DNA from: Rhodobacter calidifons
Lineage (GTDB): Bacteria > Pseudomonadota > Alphaproteobacteria > Rhodobacterales > Rhodobacteraceae
Assembly: GCF_011174775.1 (NCBI RefSeq)
Contig: NZ_JAANHS010000002.1
Location: forward strand, 248,001-312,000
Direction of reading: 5' to 3'
DNA: 64,000 nucleotides
A program made the translations under genes and the position numbers. Positions within the stretch are counted from its first letter, which is position 1, and each line of letters opens with the position of its first letter. Below the pieces are notes generated by a model. It worked only from the letters and a program-made list of their open reading frames with translations. It was not told the DNA's origin and made no database searches. This document shows, one piece after another, positions 32,892 to 40,884 of the stretch.

Positions 32892-33650
32892 TCAGCGGCG
32901 GCGGGTGTCGTCTTCGTCCTCGTCGTCGTGGCTGCCGCCCGGCAGGTTGAAGAAGCTGTCGGCATCAGAGAAATCCGTGGCCGGGCTGTCGTCCTTCTCT
33001 TCGTCGCCGAAGACTTCGAGGCCAGACAGCGACGACGGCATCCGCGCCTCCGGCGCCATGCCCAGCGACTGTTCGGTGGACACCAGCTTGCGCCGTTCGT
33101 CATCCGACATCACCGAGCCTTCGGCGGCCTTCTTGCGCGCGGCGGCCTGGACGGCGGCATCCAGTTCGGACTGCTTGCAAAGGCCCAGCGCCACCGGGTC
33201 GATGGGCTGGATCTGGCCGATGTTCCAGTGCGTGCGTTCGCGGATCGACTGGATCGTCGGCTTGGTGGTGCCGACCAGCTTGCCGATGGCGCCATCGGAC
33301 AGTTCGGGGTGGAACTTCACCAGCCAGAGAATCGCGGCCGGGCGGTCCTGGCGTTTCGACAGCGGCGTGTAGCGCGGACCGCGACGCTTTTCCTCGCCCT
33401 GGGCGGCGGGGTTGAATTTCAGCTTCATCCGGTACAGCGGATCGGCCTGGGCCCGTTCGATCTCGATCGGGTCCAGCTGGTTGTTGGCGACGGGATCGAA
33501 GCCCTTGACCCCGGCGGCCACGTCGCCGTCGGCGATGCCCTGAACCTCAAGCTCGTGCAGGCCGCAGAAATCCGCGATCTGGGCGAAGCTGAGCGTCGTG
33601 TTGTCCACCAGCCAGACGGCGGTTGCCTTGGCCATGAGCGGTTTCGACAT
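32892..33650 (-). CDS. trcR: Cell cycle transcriptional regulator TrcR (DUF1013)
   Basis: A 252-residue DUF1013 protein, named TrcR in work on alphaproteobacterial cell-cycle control. It contains LVDNTTLSFAQIADFCGLHELEVQGIADG, a helix-turn-helix-like segment near residues 18-45, then a second one (DGAIGKLVGTTKPTIQSIRERTHWN) near 118-142. The last 45 residues are acidic and disordered. AAGGAG lies before the ATG at 33650. It is transcribed alone and is thought to act with RNA polymerase on growth and cell-cycle genes. Confidence 0.88.
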   Translation of the reverse strand: MSKPLMAKATAVWLVDNTTLSFAQIADFCGLHELEVQGIADGDVAAGVKGFDPVANNQLDPIEIERAQADPLYRMKLKFNPAAQGEEKRRGPRYTPLSKRQDRPAAILWLVKFHPELSDGAIGKLVGTTKPTIQSIRERTHWNIGQIQPIDPVALGLCKQSELDAAVQAAARKKAAEGSVMSDDERRKLVSTEQSLGMAPEARMPSSLSGLEVFGDEEKDDSPATDFSDADSFFNLPGGSHDDEDEDDTRRR

Positions 33651-33775
33651 CGGATCTCTCCTTTACAAACCTGTCCCGTGCCGGGAAAACGGCTGCGGGC
33701 GAGGCCCGCGAGTTCCACGATTTCGGGGAATTCAGCCGCCCATATAGGCCCGAATTCCACGAAGGGAAAGCAAAA

Positions 33776-34414
33776 ATGCGCCTGACTGCCCTGCTTGTCG
33801 CGCTGATGTGCTGGGCCGGCGCTGCGCGGGCCGAGGGCGAAAGGGCGGGGGCGTTCGACTACTACGTCCTGTCGCTGTCGTGGTCAGCCGCCTGGTGCGC
33901 GCTTGAAGGCGATGCGCGGCGCGATCCGCAATGCGATGCAGGGCGGGGGCTGACCTTCGTGCTGCATGGCCTCTGGCCGCAGTACGAGACCGGCTGGCCC
34001 TCACATTGCCGCACGGTCGAGCGCGATCCGACCCGGGCCGAGACGGCGGCGATGGCCGATGTCATGGGTGGCGCGGGCGCGGCCTTCTACCAGTGGAAGA
34101 AGCACGGGCGCTGTTCGGGACTGCCGCCTGCCGACTACTACCGGACCGCGCGCGAGGCATTCGGGCGGGTGGCGATCCCCGATCTTTTCGCAAGGGTGTC
34201 ACGGCCGCTGACCCTGCCGGCCAGTGTGGTCGAGGCGGCCTTCCTCGAGGCCAATCCGGGCCTATCCCGTGATGCGATCACCATCACCTGCAAGGACGGC
34301 CTGATCCAGGAGGCGCGGATCTGCCTGACCCGCGACCTGGCCTTCCGGCGCTGCGGCGCGGATGTCATCCGCGACTGCCGCCTGAAGGATGCTGTGCTGG
34401 AGCCGGTGCGTTAG
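33776..34414 (+). CDS. Exported ribonuclease T2
   Basis: A 212-residue secreted endoribonuclease. A signal peptide (MRLTALLVALMCWAGAARA) is followed by the two catalytic RNase T2 motifs: FVLHGLWPQ (CAS I, catalytic His) near residues 61-69 and WKKHGRCSG (CAS II, catalytic His) near 106-114. Several cysteines fit the disulphides of the family. It would cleave RNA in the periplasm or outside the cell for nutrient use. It is the only gene on its strand here; 34415-34647 after it contains nothing I recognise. Confidence 0.92.
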   Translation: MRLTALLVALMCWAGAARAEGERAGAFDYYVLSLSWSAAWCALEGDARRDPQCDAGRGLTFVLHGLWPQYETGWPSHCRTVERDPTRAETAAMADVMGGAGAAFYQWKKHGRCSGLPPADYYRTAREAFGRVAIPDLFARVSRPLTLPASVVEAAFLEANPGLSRDAITITCKDGLIQEARICLTRDLAFRRCGADVIRDCRLKDAVLEPVR

Positions 34415-34647
34415 GGTCGGCGGGTGGCGGGATCGGCAACTTGAAAAGCAACTGTCGAGGGGAAGTCCGGGGAAAACTGCTTTGTCAAATCGTCGGTGCC
34501 CTGGGGCGTCTGGGGAAGCGCCGTCAGGCCTGAACCGTGAATCGAAACATCCGATCCCGCCTGAGCCCGGTTTACCAAACGTCAACCGCGCCCGCGCGTG
34601 AAGAAAGCGTCAATCCGCCGACCGGGACCCCCGGGGTAGGGAAATCC

Positions 34648-35640
34648 CTACGCCTCGACCCGAAGGGCGATCTTGCCGACATGGGTGCCCGATTCCATCC
34701 GCCAATGCGCGGCCGGCGCCTCGGCCAGCGGGTATTCGCTGTCCATCACCACCCGGACGGCGCCGCGTTCGATCATCGGCCAGACATGGGTTTCCACCTC
34801 GCGCGCGATGCGCGCCTTGGCCAGATCCGACTGCGGGCGCAGGGTCGATCCGGTCAGCGTCAGGCGGCGGGTCATCAGTTCGGCCAGGTTCAGCGTGACC
34901 TTGGCGCCTTGCAGGAAGGCGATCTGCACCAGCCGCCCGCCATCGGCCAGCGCCTTCAGGTTCCGCTCGATATAGGGCCCGCCCACCATGTCGAGGATCA
35001 GGTTCGCGCCGCCCGCGGCCTTCATCTCGGCCAGGAAATCCCCGCTGCGATAGTTGATCGCCACCTCGGCCCCCAGCGACCGGCAGACCTCGCATTTCGC
35101 GTCGCTGCCGGCGGTGGCGACGACCCGCGCGCCCAGCGCCCGGGCGATCTGGATCGCGGTCGTGCCGATGCCGCTGGTGCCGCCGTGGACCAGAAACCGC
35201 TCTCCCGCCCGGAGCCCGCCGCGCATCACCACGTTCGACCAGACGGTGAAGCAGGTTTCCGGCAGGCAGGCGGCTTCCTTCAGCGACAGGCCCTTCGGGA
35301 TGGGCAGGGCATGCGCCTCGTGCGTGGCGGCATATTCGGCGTATCCGCCCCCGGGCAGAAGCGCGCAGACCTGATCGCCGATCTTCCAGCGGGTGACGCC
35401 CGGCCCGAGCTCTACCACCGTGCCGGAACATTCCAGCCCGGGCAAGGGCGAGGCGGAGGGCGGCGGCGCATAGGCCCCGGCGCGTTGCAGCGCGTCGGGC
35501 CGGTTCACCCCGGCCCAGGCGACGCGGATCACGATCTGGCCGTGGCCCGGCACCGGAACCGGCACCGCGGCGGGCCGCAGGACATCCGGCCCGCCGGGGG
35601 CAGAGATCTCGATGGCAAGCATGCTGTGCGAAAGGGTCAT
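34648..35640 (-). CDS. NAD(P)H-quinone oxidoreductase, zeta-crystallin/PIG3 type
   Basis: A 330-residue medium-chain reductase without zinc ligands. The N-terminal GroES-like domain (WAGVNRPDALQRAGAY, PPPSASPLPGLECSG) and the NADPH-binding FLVHGGTSGIGTTAIQIA near 150-167 match quinone oxidoreductases of the PIG3/QorA group. These reduce quinones or alkenals and protect against oxidative damage. It lies eight bases downstream of the COQ9-type gene on the same strand, so the two may be one transcript linked to quinone metabolism. Confidence 0.88.
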   Translation of the reverse strand: MTLSHSMLAIEISAPGGPDVLRPAAVPVPVPGHGQIVIRVAWAGVNRPDALQRAGAYAPPPSASPLPGLECSGTVVELGPGVTRWKIGDQVCALLPGGGYAEYAATHEAHALPIPKGLSLKEAACLPETCFTVWSNVVMRGGLRAGERFLVHGGTSGIGTTAIQIARALGARVVATAGSDAKCEVCRSLGAEVAINYRSGDFLAEMKAAGGANLILDMVGGPYIERNLKALADGGRLVQIAFLQGAKVTLNLAELMTRRLTLTGSTLRPQSDLAKARIAREVETHVWPMIERGAVRVVMDSEYPLAEAPAAHWRMESGTHVGKIALRVEA

Positions 35641-35648
35641 CTGCGGTC

Positions 35649-36323
35649 TCAGCCCTGATGGTGGCCCGGAAGGTCGTCACGCCTTACTGGCGCACGAATG
35701 CTTGCCAGAATCTTTCCGGGACCGGCCAGCAGCGCCTTGCCCAGCGGATTTTCCCGCAGGGTCGCCTTCAGCTTCTCGATCTGCATGACCTGCTCGATGC
35801 GCCGGTCGAGGAAATCCCATGTTGCCTGGTGCCCGATCGAATCGTCGCCCAGCCAGTAGAGCACCGTCGCCCCGTAAACCGCCGAGAGGCTTGCGCGCTT
35901 GGTATACCAGTTCAGGTCGTCCGAGCTGTCGCCCAGCGCGGTCCAGATCGCATCGGCCGTGCCCCAGATCGCCCGTGCCCCGTCGGCGGCATAGGGCGGC
36001 AGCGAGAACAGCGTCGTGCCCCGGCGCACCAGTTCGCGGTCGGCCAGGTCCAGCCGGATCTGCACCGCCCGCTTGATCCGGTCGCGGAACCGCAAGGCGG
36101 ACAGGTCGGTTTCCGCCAGCCGGGCCCGCATCGCGGCATCGCCGCGGGCATGATAGGCCAGCGCAAGGTCCACCCCACCCCGCGGGAACAGCGACCGCGC
36201 CAGGCCCGGCGCGATGCCGGTGTCGGCCGCGGCGGCGGCAAGGGTCCGGTCGGACCAGCCGTCAAAGGGCACATGCACGAGCGCAGCGTCCAGAAGCTGC
36301 GCCTTCATCGGATCTTCGGTCAT
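35649..36323 (-). CDS. COQ9 family protein, ubiquinone synthesis
   Basis: A 224-residue COQ9-type protein. The TetR-like N-terminal fold (FDGWSDRTLAAAAADTGIAPGLARSLFPRGGVDL) and the C-terminal lipid-binding region (WYTKRASLSAVYGATVLYWLGD) are characteristic. COQ9 binds ubiquinone precursors and presents them to the hydroxylase COQ7. The ATG at 36323 is preferred over 36389. Upstream is the divergent rpsU, with about 105 bases between. Confidence 0.88.
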   Translation of the reverse strand: MTEDPMKAQLLDAALVHVPFDGWSDRTLAAAAADTGIAPGLARSLFPRGGVDLALAYHARGDAAMRARLAETDLSALRFRDRIKRAVQIRLDLADRELVRRGTTLFSLPPYAADGARAIWGTADAIWTALGDSSDDLNWYTKRASLSAVYGATVLYWLGDDSIGHQATWDFLDRRIEQVMQIEKLKATLRENPLGKALLAGPGKILASIRAPVRRDDLPGHHQG

Positions 36324-36428
36324 CACGCGTCCCTTTCGGCAAGGTGGACAAGGCTGTTGCGCTTTGTTATAGCCCGCGGGCCTGCACAAGACAGTGCAAC
36401 TCTAGCTTAGGAAGGTGGTGACAACCAC

Positions 36429-36635
36429 ATGCAGGTCAGCGTCCGCGACAACAACGTCGAACAGGCTCTCCGTGCCCTGAAGAAGAAGCTTCAGCGCGAA
36501 GGGGTGTTTCGGGAAATGAAGCTCAAGCAGCATTTCGAGAAGCCCTCGGTCAAGAGGGCACGCGAACAGGCCGAAGCGATCCGCCGCGCAAGGAAACTTG
36601 CCCGGAAGAAGCTTCAGCGCGAAGGCGGTCTCTGA
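36429..36635 (+). CDS. rpsU: 30S ribosomal protein S21
   Basis: A 68-residue basic ribosomal protein needed for mRNA binding at initiation. It starts [21 protein letters not shown] and has the basic C-terminal helix of the family ([18 protein letters not shown] type, about residues 43-62). It stands alone, with a terminator 42 bases after its stop. An AGGAAGGTGGTG-like leader in front gives strong translation. Confidence 0.97.
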   Translation: MQVSVRDNNVEQALRALKKKLQREGVFREMKLKQHFEKPSVKRAREQAEAIRRARKLARKKLQREGGL

Positions 36636-36676
36636 GACGTCTCGAGCGACTCTGGGGAAGCGATTCCCACCCGATC

Positions 36677-36705
36677 AACCCCCGTCCGCGAGGCCGGGGG
36701 TTTTT
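36677..36705 (+). terminator. Rho-independent terminator of rpsU
   Basis: AACCCCCG pairs with CGGGGGTT around about ten bases and is followed by a five-T run (36701-36705). It is a clear intrinsic terminator 42 bases after the rpsU stop. Confidence 0.9.
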
Positions 36706-36871
36706 CGTTGCCGCGCGGCCCCAGCAAGGCCCCGGGGTCCGGCGACTGCTGATTGTGTGGCGGCAATGTGGCAGCGGAATGTTGCAACTGAGGCGGGTAT
36801 CAACAATCTATTTCCATTTGTCGCCACATTTTGCAGTTTTCCGCTGCAATCTGCGACCCTAGGCTGGCGTC

Positions 36872-37462
36872 ATGATCGAGCCTCGCAAACATCCCCGACA
36901 GGACCGATCCCGCGCCAAGGTGCACGGGATCCTTGCCGCCGCTGCCGATCTCTGCTCGGGCAGAGGGTTGGAGGCGCTGACGACGAACGCCGTGGCCGCA
37001 AGGGCGGGTGTCTCGATCGGTTCGCTTTACCAGTATTTCCCCGGCAAGCACGCGCTTCTGGCTGCGCTGATCCGGGCCGAACGGGCGAACCTGCTGGAGG
37101 CGGTGGAACGGATCGTATCCTCGGACGCGGCCAATGACCTGACCAGGCTGGTGGACGAACTGATCGAGGCGACCGTCGCGCATTACCTGGCGCGGCCCGC
37201 GCTGTCGCGGACGCTGAACCTGGCGCGGACGCAGCTGCCGCCCGACCCGGAGGCCGCCGAATTCTCGGCCCGGATCACGGTGCTGATCGCCGCGCGGCTG
37301 GACGAGCTGAAGATCTCGCGCCCGGAAACCACGGCACAGGACATCCTGGCCATCCTGCGCGGCATGATCGACGCCGCGACCGAGGCGCAGGAGGCCGATC
37401 GGGGCGCGCTGACCGACCGCACCCGCCGCGCGGTCTTCGGCTATCTGCACGCCGCAGCCTAG
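36872..37462 (+). CDS. TetR-family transcriptional regulator
   Basis: A 196-residue TetR regulator: RSRAKVHGILAAAADLCSGRG, then VAARAGVSIGSLYQYFPGKHALLAAL form the DNA-binding domain, and the remainder is the ligand-binding helical domain. The 130-base AT-richer leader contains several related half-sites (GTGGCGGCAATGTGGC, TTGTCGCCACA, GCAGCGGAA and TTCCGCTGC) that could form an autoregulatory operator. No target gene is adjacent on the same strand. Its stop shares CTAG with the convergent Lrp gene. Confidence 0.88.
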   Translation: MIEPRKHPRQDRSRAKVHGILAAAADLCSGRGLEALTTNAVAARAGVSIGSLYQYFPGKHALLAALIRAERANLLEAVERIVSSDAANDLTRLVDELIEATVAHYLARPALSRTLNLARTQLPPDPEAAEFSARITVLIAARLDELKISRPETTAQDILAILRGMIDAATEAQEADRGALTDRTRRAVFGYLHAAA

Positions 37463-37923
37463 ACCGCCAGCGCCGTCGTCTTGACCACGGTGCGCAGCGC
37501 GAAGCTGGACTGCATCTGCCGCACACCCGGCAGGCGGGACAGGAACTGGCGGTGGATGCGGGCGAAGTCCTCGGTATCCTCGGCCATCAGCTTCAGCAGA
37601 TAATCCGCCGTCCCGGCCATAAGGTGGCACTCCAGCAGGTCGGGCACCTTGGCCACCTCGCGCTCGAAGGCGTCCAGCAGGTCCTCGGCCTGGCTTTGCA
37701 GGGTGATTTCCACAAAGACCGTGGTCATCCGACCCATGCGGCGGGCGTCCAGAAGGGCGACATAGCCCGCGATGTAGCCCTCTTCCTCCAGCCGCTGCAC
37801 GCGGCGGTGACAGGCCGAGGGCGACAGGTGCACCGCCTCGGACAGTTCGGCATTGGTGATGCGGCCGTTCTTCTGGAGGACGGTCAGGATGCGGCGGTCG
37901 GTGGCGTCAAGATCGGGGGTCAT
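37459..37923 (-). CDS. Lrp/AsnC-family regulator of ald
   Basis: A 154-residue Lrp/AsnC regulator. The N-terminal HTH (DATDRRILTVLQKNGRITNAELSEAVHLSPSACHRR type, residues 5-40) and the C-terminal RAM domain (DLLECHLMAGTADYLLKL) are complete. It is divergent from alanine dehydrogenase with 142 bases between; in many proteobacteria such a neighbour activates ald in response to alanine. It converges with the TetR gene, sharing four bases. Confidence 0.9.
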   Translation of the reverse strand: MTPDLDATDRRILTVLQKNGRITNAELSEAVHLSPSACHRRVQRLEEEGYIAGYVALLDARRMGRMTTVFVEITLQSQAEDLLDAFEREVAKVPDLLECHLMAGTADYLLKLMAEDTEDFARIHRQFLSRLPGVRQMQSSFALRTVVKTTALAV

Positions 37924-37927
37924 GAAA

Positions 37928-37963
37928 GATTCTGCGGCCTATGGCTGGATTCTGCGAAGAATC
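37928..37963. promoter_or_regulatory. Lrp-type binding region between lrp and ald
   Basis: GATTCTGCG occurs at 37928 and again at 37948, 20 bases apart, and the second belongs to the perfect dyad GATTCT-GCGA-AGAATC (37948-37963). Sites repeated at about two helical turns are typical for Lrp octamers. Position next to the lrp start fits autoregulation and control of ald. Confidence 0.6.
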
Positions 37964-38065
37964 TACGACGCTGGTCGTGATGCGCCAACCAGAATTCAAA
38001 GCATCGTCAGGAAATCGGATCAGGATTGTCCGCACAGGGACCATGTCCCAAGAGGGAGGGAGCAC

Positions 38066-39184
38066 ATGCGAATCGGATGCCCGAAAGAGATCAAGCCGCA
38101 GGAATTCCGCGTCGGCATGACGCCGGATGCGGCGCGCGAGGCGGTGAACCATGGCCATGAGGTGCTGATCGAGACCGGCGCCGGGACGGGCGCGGGTTTC
38201 GCCGATGCCGATTATGTCGCGGCGGGGGCGAAGATCCTCGGCTCGGCGGAAGAGGTCTTTGCCCAGGCCGAGATGATCGTGAAGGTCAAGGAGCCGCAGG
38301 CGGTGGAACGCAAGCGGCTGCGCGAGGGGCAGGTGCTGTTCACCTATCTGCACCTCGCCCCGGACCCGGAGCAGACGAAGGATCTTCTGGCCAGCGGGGC
38401 GACCTGCATCGCCTACGAGACGGTGACGGATGACCGGGGCGGCCTGCCGCTGCTGGCGCCGATGTCCGAGGTCGCGGGCCGTCTGGCGCCGCAGGTCGGG
38501 GCCTGGACCTTGCAGAAGGCCAATGGCGGGCGCGGAGTGCTGCTGGGCGGCGTGCCGGGCGTGGCGCCGGCGCGGGTGCTGGTCATCGGCGGCGGTGTCG
38601 TCGGGACCCATGCCGCCAAGGTCGCGGCCGGCATGGGCGCGGATGTCACGGTGCTGGACCGTTCCATCCAGCGGCTGCGCTATCTGGACGATGTCTTCGG
38701 CGGCACGTTCAAGAACGCCTACGCCAGCGCCGGGAACACCATCGCCATGGCGCGCGAGGCAGACCTCATCATCGGTGCGGTGCTGATCCCCGGCGCGGCG
38801 GCGCCGAAGCTGATCTCGAAAGCGCAGCTGAAGGAACTGAAGCCGGGTGCTGCGCTGGTGGATGTGGCGATCGACCAGGGCGGCTGTTTCGAGACCTCGC
38901 GTCCGACCACCCATCAGGACCCGATCTACGAGGTGGACGGGATCATGCATTACTGCGTGGCGAACATGCCGGGCGCGGTGGCCCGCACCTCGACCCAGGC
39001 TCTGGGCAATGCGACGATGCCCTTCATGCTGGCCCTGGCCGACAAGGGCTGGAAGCGCGCCTGCGCCGAGGACCGGCATCTGCTGAACGGGCTGAACGTC
39101 CATGCCGGCAAGCTGACCTATGAGGCCGTGGGCGCGGCGCTGGGCCTGCCGGTCATTCCTGCGGCCGAGGCGCTGTCGCTCTGA
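38066..39184 (+). CDS. ald: Alanine dehydrogenase
   Basis: Interconverts L-alanine and pyruvate plus ammonia with NAD; 372 residues. The family start MRIGCPKEIKPQEFRVGMTP, the catalytic lysine in VKVKEP and histidine in YLHLAP near residue 95, and the Rossmann GGGVVGTHAAKVAAGMGADV near 175-194 are all present. AGAGGGAGGGAGCAC precedes the ATG. It is controlled in all likelihood by the divergent Lrp-type regulator. An intrinsic terminator lies 70 bases after the stop. Confidence 0.96.
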   Translation: MRIGCPKEIKPQEFRVGMTPDAAREAVNHGHEVLIETGAGTGAGFADADYVAAGAKILGSAEEVFAQAEMIVKVKEPQAVERKRLREGQVLFTYLHLAPDPEQTKDLLASGATCIAYETVTDDRGGLPLLAPMSEVAGRLAPQVGAWTLQKANGGRGVLLGGVPGVAPARVLVIGGGVVGTHAAKVAAGMGADVTVLDRSIQRLRYLDDVFGGTFKNAYASAGNTIAMAREADLIIGAVLIPGAAAPKLISKAQLKELKPGAALVDVAIDQGGCFETSRPTTHQDPIYEVDGIMHYCVANMPGAVARTSTQALGNATMPFMLALADKGWKRACAEDRHLLNGLNVHAGKLTYEAVGAALGLPVIPAAEALSL

Positions 39185-39253
39185 TCCGGGGCGTGGCGGG
39201 GGTGGCGGACGATCCGCCGCCCTGCCCGGGCCGGATCCCGGTTCAGTGAAAGC

Positions 39254-39279
39254 GGCCCGCGAGAGCGATCTCGCGGGCC
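39254..39279. terminator. Bidirectional hairpin between ald and mscL
   Basis: GGCCCGCGAG pairs perfectly with CTCGCGGGCC around AGCGAT. It lies in the 115-base convergent gap between ald and mscL and can end both transcripts, although T-runs are short. Confidence 0.75.
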
Positions 39280-39299
39280 TTCGTGCCGAAGCTGGAGGC

Positions 39300-39671
39300 T
39301 TACTTGGCCTTCAGCGTGGCCAGGATTTCCTTCAGGAGGTCGTTGTCCGAGGGCCCGGCGGGTGCGGCAGGGGCCTCTTCCTTCTTGGGCATCAGCCGGT
39401 TCACCGCCTTCACGATCAGGAACACGACCCAGGCGACGATCAGGAACTTGATGATCGCGTTGATGAAGCTGCCGATGGCGAATTTGGCGTCGCCGATGGC
39501 AAAGCCCCAGCCCGAAAAGTCGATCCCGCCCACGATCAGGCCGATCAGCGGGTTGATGAGGTCATCGACCAGCGAGGTCACGATGGCGGTGAAGGCGGCA
39601 CCGATGACGACACCGACGGCCAGATCCAGCACGTTGCCGCGCGCGATGAAGGTCTTGAATTCGTTAAGCAT
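39300..39671 (-). CDS. mscL: Large-conductance mechanosensitive channel
   Basis: A 123-residue inner-membrane channel that opens under high turgor to release solutes. It begins [31 protein letters not shown], the MscL N-terminal helix and TM1; TM2 is near residues 68-90 and the cytoplasmic helix [13 protein letters not shown] is at the end. The length matches the family. The gap 39672-39828 before the next gene holds nothing notable. Confidence 0.96.
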   Translation of the reverse strand: MLNEFKTFIARGNVLDLAVGVVIGAAFTAIVTSLVDDLINPLIGLIVGGIDFSGWGFAIGDAKFAIGSFINAIIKFLIVAWVVFLIVKAVNRLMPKKEEAPAAPAGPSDNDLLKEILATLKAK

Positions 39672-39828
39672 TCCACGGTTCCCTTGTCTGTCCCGCCTTC
39701 AGTGACGGATGTTCTGATCGCTCAGGCTCTCAGGCCCGGCAAGACTATGGCATAAGTGTGGCGGAAGTTTATGGGGAATTTTGCCGCCCGGACACCCGTC
39801 CTTGACCCTGTGGCAAGGGGGCAGCGGT

Positions 39829-40773
39829 TCAGCCGCGGGGCGCGGCGGCACGGCGCAGGCGGTCGTTGATCGCGCGGCCCAGGCCGCTGTCCGGCACCGG
39901 GGCAAAGGCGATGCGGCCATCGGGCCCGGCCAGGCGGTCCGCCTCGCGCATGAGGTGGAACAGGCGCGCCGCCGCCTCGGTCAGATCGCCGCTTTCGGAC
40001 AGGGAGAGCCGACCCCTCACCGGCCCGAAGCCGACGAGCACCTCGCCCGGGCGGGCTTCGGTGGCGTCCAGCCGGAGGCAGGCCCGGGGCGCGTAATGCG
40101 AGGCCAGCTGTCCCGGAGAGGTCGGCCTGCCGGCTGTGCCCGCCGTGGCGAGAGGCGCGCCCAGAGCGGTCTCCAGCGCCTCGACCGGCACGCCGCCGGG
40201 GCGCAGGAGGACGGCCGCGGGGTCGGTCTGGACGATGGTCGATTCCAGCCCGACCGCGCAGGGCCCGCCATCCAGCACCGCCGCGATCCGGCCGGACAGG
40301 CCCTCCAGCACATGGTCTGCCCGGCTGGGCGAGACCCGGCCCGAGGGATTGGCCGAGGGCGCGGCGACCGGGCCGCCGAAGGCGCGCAAGAGCCGTTGCG
40401 CCAGCGGATGCGCCGGAACCCGGATGGCGACGGTCGGCAGACCGGCCGTCACCAGGGGCGAGATCCCTGCGCCCTCGCGCAGCGGCAGGACCAGGGTCAG
40501 CGGGCCGGGCCAGAACGCCATGGCCAGCCGGCGCGCCCGGTCGCCGACCTGCGCGATGCGTTCGGCGGCGGCAAGGTCCGGCAGGTGGACGATCAGCGGG
40601 TTGAAGCTGGGCCGACCCTTGGCCGCGAAGATCCCAGCCACCGCAAGGTCCGACCGTGCGTCGCCGCCCAGGCCGTAGACCGTCTCGGTCGGGAAGGCCA
40701 CCAGTTCGCCCCCGGCAAGCAGCTCGGCGGCCCGGGCGATGCCGGCGTCATCGGGGGGAAGGAGGAGGGTCAT
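39829..40773 (-). CDS. L-threonylcarbamoyladenylate synthase (Sua5/TsaC type)
   Basis: Makes threonylcarbamoyl-AMP for the t6A37 modification of tRNAs that read ANN codons. At 314 residues it is the long Sua5 form: the YrdC domain (LLAGGELVAFPTETVYGLGGDA, then KGRPSFNPLIVH and PSANPSGRVSPSRA) occupies about residues 10-200. The C-terminal Sua5 domain begins near TSPGQLASHYAPRA. GGAGGAGGG precedes the ATG at 40773; the longer frame upstream is spurious. It is divergent from the acyl-CoA dehydrogenase at 40885. Confidence 0.93.
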   Translation of the reverse strand: MTLLLPPDDAGIARAAELLAGGELVAFPTETVYGLGGDARSDLAVAGIFAAKGRPSFNPLIVHLPDLAAAERIAQVGDRARRLAMAFWPGPLTLVLPLREGAGISPLVTAGLPTVAIRVPAHPLAQRLLRAFGGPVAAPSANPSGRVSPSRADHVLEGLSGRIAAVLDGGPCAVGLESTIVQTDPAAVLLRPGGVPVEALETALGAPLATAGTAGRPTSPGQLASHYAPRACLRLDATEARPGEVLVGFGPVRGRLSLSESGDLTEAAARLFHLMREADRLAGPDGRIAFAPVPDSGLGRAINDRLRRAAAPRG

Positions 40774-40884
40774 GGCAATGACGCAGCGTCCGTCTTGCAG
40801 GGCCATCCGAAAGGGATAGCGTTCATTCCGGCCTCCCTTACGGCAGGCCCCGCGTTTTGCCAAGGTTCTGCAAGGGAGAGGTCG

